Positions 60,851 through 64,000 of a stretch of 64,000 nt of DNA are shown here, piece after piece. Location: positions 1 through 64,000 of the forward strand of contig JAODAQ010000063.1 of the NCBI GenBank assembly GCA_025463515.1, in the 5' to 3' direction. This DNA comes from Rhodoglobus sp. GTDB taxonomy: Bacteria; Actinomycetota; Actinomycetes; Actinomycetales; Microbacteriaceae. Made by a program: the position numbers and the translations under genes. Below the pieces are notes generated by a model. The model was not told the DNA's origin. It ran no database searches and saw only the letters and a program-made list of their open reading frames with translations. Every line of letters starts with the position of its first letter. Within the stretch, counting starts at the first letter, position 1.

Positions 60851-62479
60851 ATGTCCGTGAGAGCGCTGGCTGCTGCCCTCGTCCTCGGGCTCGGGCTGGC
60901 CGGCGTTGCCGTCGGCTCCGCGCAGGCCGCCGACGACGCCCCTGTCGTGAAGGTCGCGATCGCGGTGCCGATCGTGGTTCCGGCGAGCGCCGACGAGTTC
61001 CTCGACGCACCCGCGCTCGCGCAGTACACCGCCGACGGCGGGCTCCTCACCCGCCAGCTGGACGCCGTACTGGGGCGCCCGGTCGCGATCGGCATCGACC
61101 CCCGCATCATCGCGTCGATCCGGCTCCTCGGCACCTCGGCGCCCGCCTCCGCCCTGACCTGGCTCCAGCGTCTCGAGGCCGCGACGAACCAGACCTTCGC
61201 GCTCGGCTACGCGGATGCAGACGTGACGCTGCAGACCCAGGGCGGCAGCGCCGAGGTGCTCCAGGCCGAGACCTTCGACTTCGCGATCGACCCGTTCCTG
61301 TTCGCGCCCGCCCCCGGCACGTCCACGCCCGAGCCCACGGTCGCGCCCGCTGATCCGGATCTTCCGCCGCTGCCGACGAGCGATGCGATCTCTGCCTGGG
61401 CCTACTCCCTCACCGGTATCGCCTGGCCGCGCGACGACACGGTGGTCGCCGCCGACCTCCCGAAGATCACGGCGAGCGGATACACGACGACCGTGCTCTC
61501 CTCGGGCAACATCTCCCGTGATGCCACGTCCGGTCCGGCCTCGCAGGTCGACGGCGCGGGCGTCGTGGTGTCCGACGCCGCAGTGTCGGACAGCCTGCGC
61601 GCGGCATCCGAGGCGACGACCGACGCGGACTGGACGGCCGCGCTCGCCGACCTCTCCAGCGCGATCTCGGCGGGGGCCCGTGTGCAGGCCGGCAGCCCGA
61701 CCCTGCTGGCAACCCTCGATCGCACGATGAGCGTCGGCCGGCTCGCCGACACCCTGGACCTGCTCTCGGCCGACCCGGCGGTCGAGCTCGTGCCGTTCTC
61801 GCAGGCTCTCGGCACCACTCCGACCGATGGCACGATTGTCGACCTGCCGCAGGCCGCGGACCGCGTCTCGCGCGCCGGCCAGATGATCCAGGGCGAGAAC
61901 GCGGAGCGCAGTTTCGCCACCGTGGCGAGCGATCCAGCACTCATCACGTCCAACCGGCGCCTCGAACTGCTCACCCTCCTCTCCTCGGAGTGGGAGGCGA
62001 ACCTCGACGGGTGGCCCGAGGCCGCGGACGCGTTCACGACAGACTCCATCGCGCTGCGCAATTCCGTGCACCTCGTGGAGAGCAACAACTTCCTCCTCAT
62101 CGCCGACAACGGGCAGTACCTCCCCGTCACCGTCAGCAACGGCCTCGACCAGCCCGTGACCGTCTACATCGACGTGCGGTCCCGGTCGTCGCTGCTCGCG
62201 ATCGACAAGAGCGTCCTGAAGCTCGAGATCAAGCCGGGCACGCAGGGGAAGGTCGATGTGCCCGTGCACTCGCTCTCCAACGGCGTGGTCCAGGTGGATG
62301 TCTCGCTGGCCAGCAGCGCCGGCGTCGCCATCGGCTCCCCGATCTCCTCCGAGGTGAACGTGCAGGCCGGCTGGGAGACGCCGATCGTGGTCGCGATCGC
62401 CGTGCTGGTCGTCGTGGTGTTCGGCGTGGGCGTGGTGCGCACGGTTCTGCGGCGGCGCAAGGGCGGCGCGGATGACTGA
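60851..62479 (+). CDS. DUF6049 secreted/membrane-anchored protein
   Basis: 542 residues. A signal peptide (cut near AVGSAQAADD, residue 27) leads to a large outside domain, and a C-terminal helix (TPIVVAIAVLVVVVFGVGVV) with RRRKGG anchors it. SNNFLLIADNGQYLPVTVSN and LKLEIKPGTQGKVDVPV (near 415-475) are an Ig-like segment. It corresponds by place and layout to mycobacterial Rv3909, next to MurJ, whose function is not settled. The stop overlaps the murJ start by 8 nt, so a shared role in lipid II export is likely. Confidence 0.88.
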   Translation: MSVRALAAALVLGLGLAGVAVGSAQAADDAPVVKVAIAVPIVVPASADEFLDAPALAQYTADGGLLTRQLDAVLGRPVAIGIDPRIIASIRLLGTSAPASALTWLQRLEAATNQTFALGYADADVTLQTQGGSAEVLQAETFDFAIDPFLFAPAPGTSTPEPTVAPADPDLPPLPTSDAISAWAYSLTGIAWPRDDTVVAADLPKITASGYTTTVLSSGNISRDATSGPASQVDGAGVVVSDAAVSDSLRAASEATTDADWTAALADLSSAISAGARVQAGSPTLLATLDRTMSVGRLADTLDLLSADPAVELVPFSQALGTTPTDGTIVDLPQAADRVSRAGQMIQGENAERSFATVASDPALITSNRRLELLTLLSSEWEANLDGWPEAADAFTTDSIALRNSVHLVESNNFLLIADNGQYLPVTVSNGLDQPVTVYIDVRSRSSLLAIDKSVLKLEIKPGTQGKVDVPVHSLSNGVVQVDVSLASSAGVAIGSPISSEVNVQAGWETPIVVAIAVLVVVVFGVGVVRTVLRRRKGGADD

Positions 62480-64000
62480 TCCCGGGCGCGAGGGCACTGA
62501 CGCGGCATCCGTCGTCGATGTGCCGGATGCCGCGGTGCCGACCACAATCGGACGCGCCAGCGCCTTCCTCGCCTCCGGGACGCTGGTCTCACGCCTGCTC
62601 GGGTTCGTCAGCGCGATCGTCCTGGCAACGGCCATCTCGGTCAACGGCGGCGCGGGCGACACGTTCGCCCTCGCCAACCAGCTGCCGAACAACATCTACT
62701 CGCTGATCGCGGGCGGCCTGCTGAGCGCGGTCATCGTCCCCCAGATCGTGAAGGCGAACCTCCACAGCGACGGCGGCGCGGCCTTCATCAACCGGATCAT
62801 CACGATCGGCCTCGTGGTCTTCATCGTCGTCACGGTGATCGCCACGCTGTGCGCGCCCCTCCTCGTGCGGCTCTACGGCGGCGGCTTCAGCCCCGAGGAG
62901 CTCTCGCTCGCAACCGGGTTCGCGTACTGGTGCCTCCCCCAGATCTTCTTCTACGCGCTCTACAGCCTCATCGGCGAGACCCTCAACGCCCGCGGTGTCT
63001 TCGGCCCGTTCACCTGGGCGCCGGTGCTCAACAACATCGTGGTCATCGGCAGCCTCATCCTGTTCATCGCCCTGTTCGGCGGCGCGAGCGAGCACGGCCA
63101 GGCGGCCAGCTGGACGCCGATGCAGATCGCCGTCGTCGGCGGCGGCGCGACGCTCGGCATCGCGGTGCAGGCCTTCGCCCTGTTCTTCTTCCTCGGCCGC
63201 GCGGGGCTGAAGTACCGTCCCAACTTCCGCTGGCGCGGTGTCGGGCTGGCGAGCACCGGACGGGCGGCATCCTGGGTCTTCGCGATGTTCCTCGTGACGC
63301 AGGTGTCGGGCGTGGTCGAGGCGAATGTGGCATCCACGGCTACCGGCGACGCCTCGATCAACGCCATGAAGTACGGCTGGCTGATGTTCATGCTGCCGCA
63401 CTCGATCGCGACGGTCTCGATCGTGACCGCGTACTACACGCGGATGAGCTCGCACGTGCGGGACAGCCGGTTGGGCGACCTCCGCGACGACCTCTCGTCG
63501 GCGCTGCGCTCGAGCCTGCTCATCATCGTGTTCTCGACGGTCGGGCTCGCCGTGCTCGCCTACCCGTTCAGCGCGATCTTCGGCCAGAGGTACTCCGAAG
63601 TGGCGTCGCTCGCCCCGGTGTACCTCGGCTACCTGACCGGCCTTGTGCCGTTCACCGTCTTCTTCGTGCTGCTGCGGGTGTTCTACGCGCTCGACCGCAC
63701 ACGGGCCGCCTTCGTGATCCAGGTCATCCAGACCGCGTTCTACGTGGGCGGCGCGCTGCTCGTCGGCGCGCTCGTGCCGCTCGGATCGGTCGCCGTCGCG
63801 CTCGCGATCGTGCTCTCCGCTGCCGTCGCCCTGCAGGGGCTGCTCTCCGCGGTCTACCTGCGGCGCGCGCTCGGGCACCTCGACACGTGGCGGGTGCTGC
63901 GGCGGACGCTGTGGTTCGCCGCGGCCGCAGTGCCGGCGGGGGCGGCCGGATGGGGCATCCTCACCCTGCTCGGAGGAGTCGCCGAGGGCGCCTTCTCCGT
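62472..64000 (+). CDS. murJ: Lipid II flippase MurJ, N-terminal part (cut by window edge)
   Basis: About 509 codons are present. The MurJ/MviN fold starts after a hydrophilic leader: RASAFLASGTLVSRLLGFVS (near 28-47), FALANQLPNNIYSLIAGGLL (near 65-84), and the conserved Arg/Asp sites (for example LRVFYALDRTRAAF near 400). Twelve or more membrane helices are visible. It flips lipid II across the membrane for cell-wall growth. It has a normal actinobacterial extension at the right edge, which cannot be judged here. Confidence 0.95.
   Translation, partial: MTDPGREGTDAASVVDVPDAAVPTTIGRASAFLASGTLVSRLLGFVSAIVLATAISVNGGAGDTFALANQLPNNIYSLIAGGLLSAVIVPQIVKANLHSDGGAAFINRIITIGLVVFIVVTVIATLCAPLLVRLYGGGFSPEELSLATGFAYWCLPQIFFYALYSLIGETLNARGVFGPFTWAPVLNNIVVIGSLILFIALFGGASEHGQAASWTPMQIAVVGGGATLGIAVQAFALFFFLGRAGLKYRPNFRWRGVGLASTGRAASWVFAMFLVTQVSGVVEANVASTATGDASINAMKYGWLMFMLPHSIATVSIVTAYYTRMSSHVRDSRLGDLRDDLSSALRSSLLIIVFSTVGLAVLAYPFSAIFGQRYSEVASLAPVYLGYLTGLVPFTVFFVLLRVFYALDRTRAAFVIQVIQTAFYVGGALLVGALVPLGSVAVALAIVLSAAVALQGLLSAVYLRRALGHLDTWRVLRRTLWFAAAAVPAGAAGWGILTLLGGVAEGAFS

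Overview
The window is chromosomal DNA from a high-GC actinobacterium, most probably a pigmented member of the Microbacteriaceae (Micrococcales). The evidence is the crtE-B-I-Ye-Yf-Eb order for C50 carotenoids, the cca-DUF6049-murJ and rpsF-ssb-rpsR-rplI-dnaB blocks, SOS and HAIR boxes of actinobacterial type, a DUF222/HNH gene, many leaderless genes, and short extragenic repeats at convergent gene ends. I see no CRISPR array, insertion sequence, prophage or plasmid functions. The window cuts grpE at the left edge and murJ at the right edge.

Layout. 0-10 kb: grpE-dnaK with a HAIR box, a DUF2165 protein, an ABC-F ATPase behind a probable leader-peptide attenuator, an EXPERA protein, an MFS carrier, a PEP-mutase-like enzyme, a MarR / mini-MarR / MarR group with Gly/His-rich parts, and a TetR-hydrolase pair. 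10-16 kb: the carotenoid operon, divergent from idi across only 14 bp. 16-19.6 kb: dcd, an SOS-controlled HNH gene, a lipoprotein, tRNA-Gly(CCC) and a nuclease-fold protein. 19.6-31.3 kb: a surface-protein locus, made of an LPVTG protein, a roughly 2,490-residue DUF11 repeat protein with an IAYTG-type tail, and a divergent MalT-like LuxR regulator.

31-40.4 kb: MFS, DUF1232, dienelactone hydrolase, DinB, a haem-iron group (DUF2470, DUF4383, a membrane protein, and haem oxygenase under a DtxR/IdeR box), a PIF1-type helicase, a membrane-anchored hypothetical protein, and a CopD-CtaG fusion. 40.5-44.7 kb: hupB, then a zinc island of cysteine-free rpsN, rpmG and rpmB, zur, and znuB-C-A under a Zur-like box. 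44.7-49.3 kb: a branched-chain 2-oxoacid dehydrogenase operon behind a HisC-type aminotransferase. 49.3-53.4 kb: a holin-like membrane protein, a WXG-like small protein with a large hydrolase, a low-molecular-weight phosphatase and purB. 53.4-58.1 kb: two membrane proteins, dnaB, and rplI-rpsR-ssb-rpsF. 58.2-64 kb: ino1, cca, a DUF6049 protein and murJ.

Regulation can be partly read from the DNA: HspR/HAIR (dnaK), LexA (HNH gene), DtxR/IdeR (haem oxygenase), Zur (znuA), MarR and TetR palindromes, a likely ribosome-dependent attenuator (ABC-F), and a hairpin leader before rpsF. About 17 genes have a -10 hexamer 6-7 nt before the start codon, which predicts leaderless mRNAs. The most unusual items are the ABC-F leader, the MarR-like protein lacking its DNA-binding domain, the alternating-repeat adhesin, the WXG-like/hydrolase pair, and a strongly over-used GGATGCC word.
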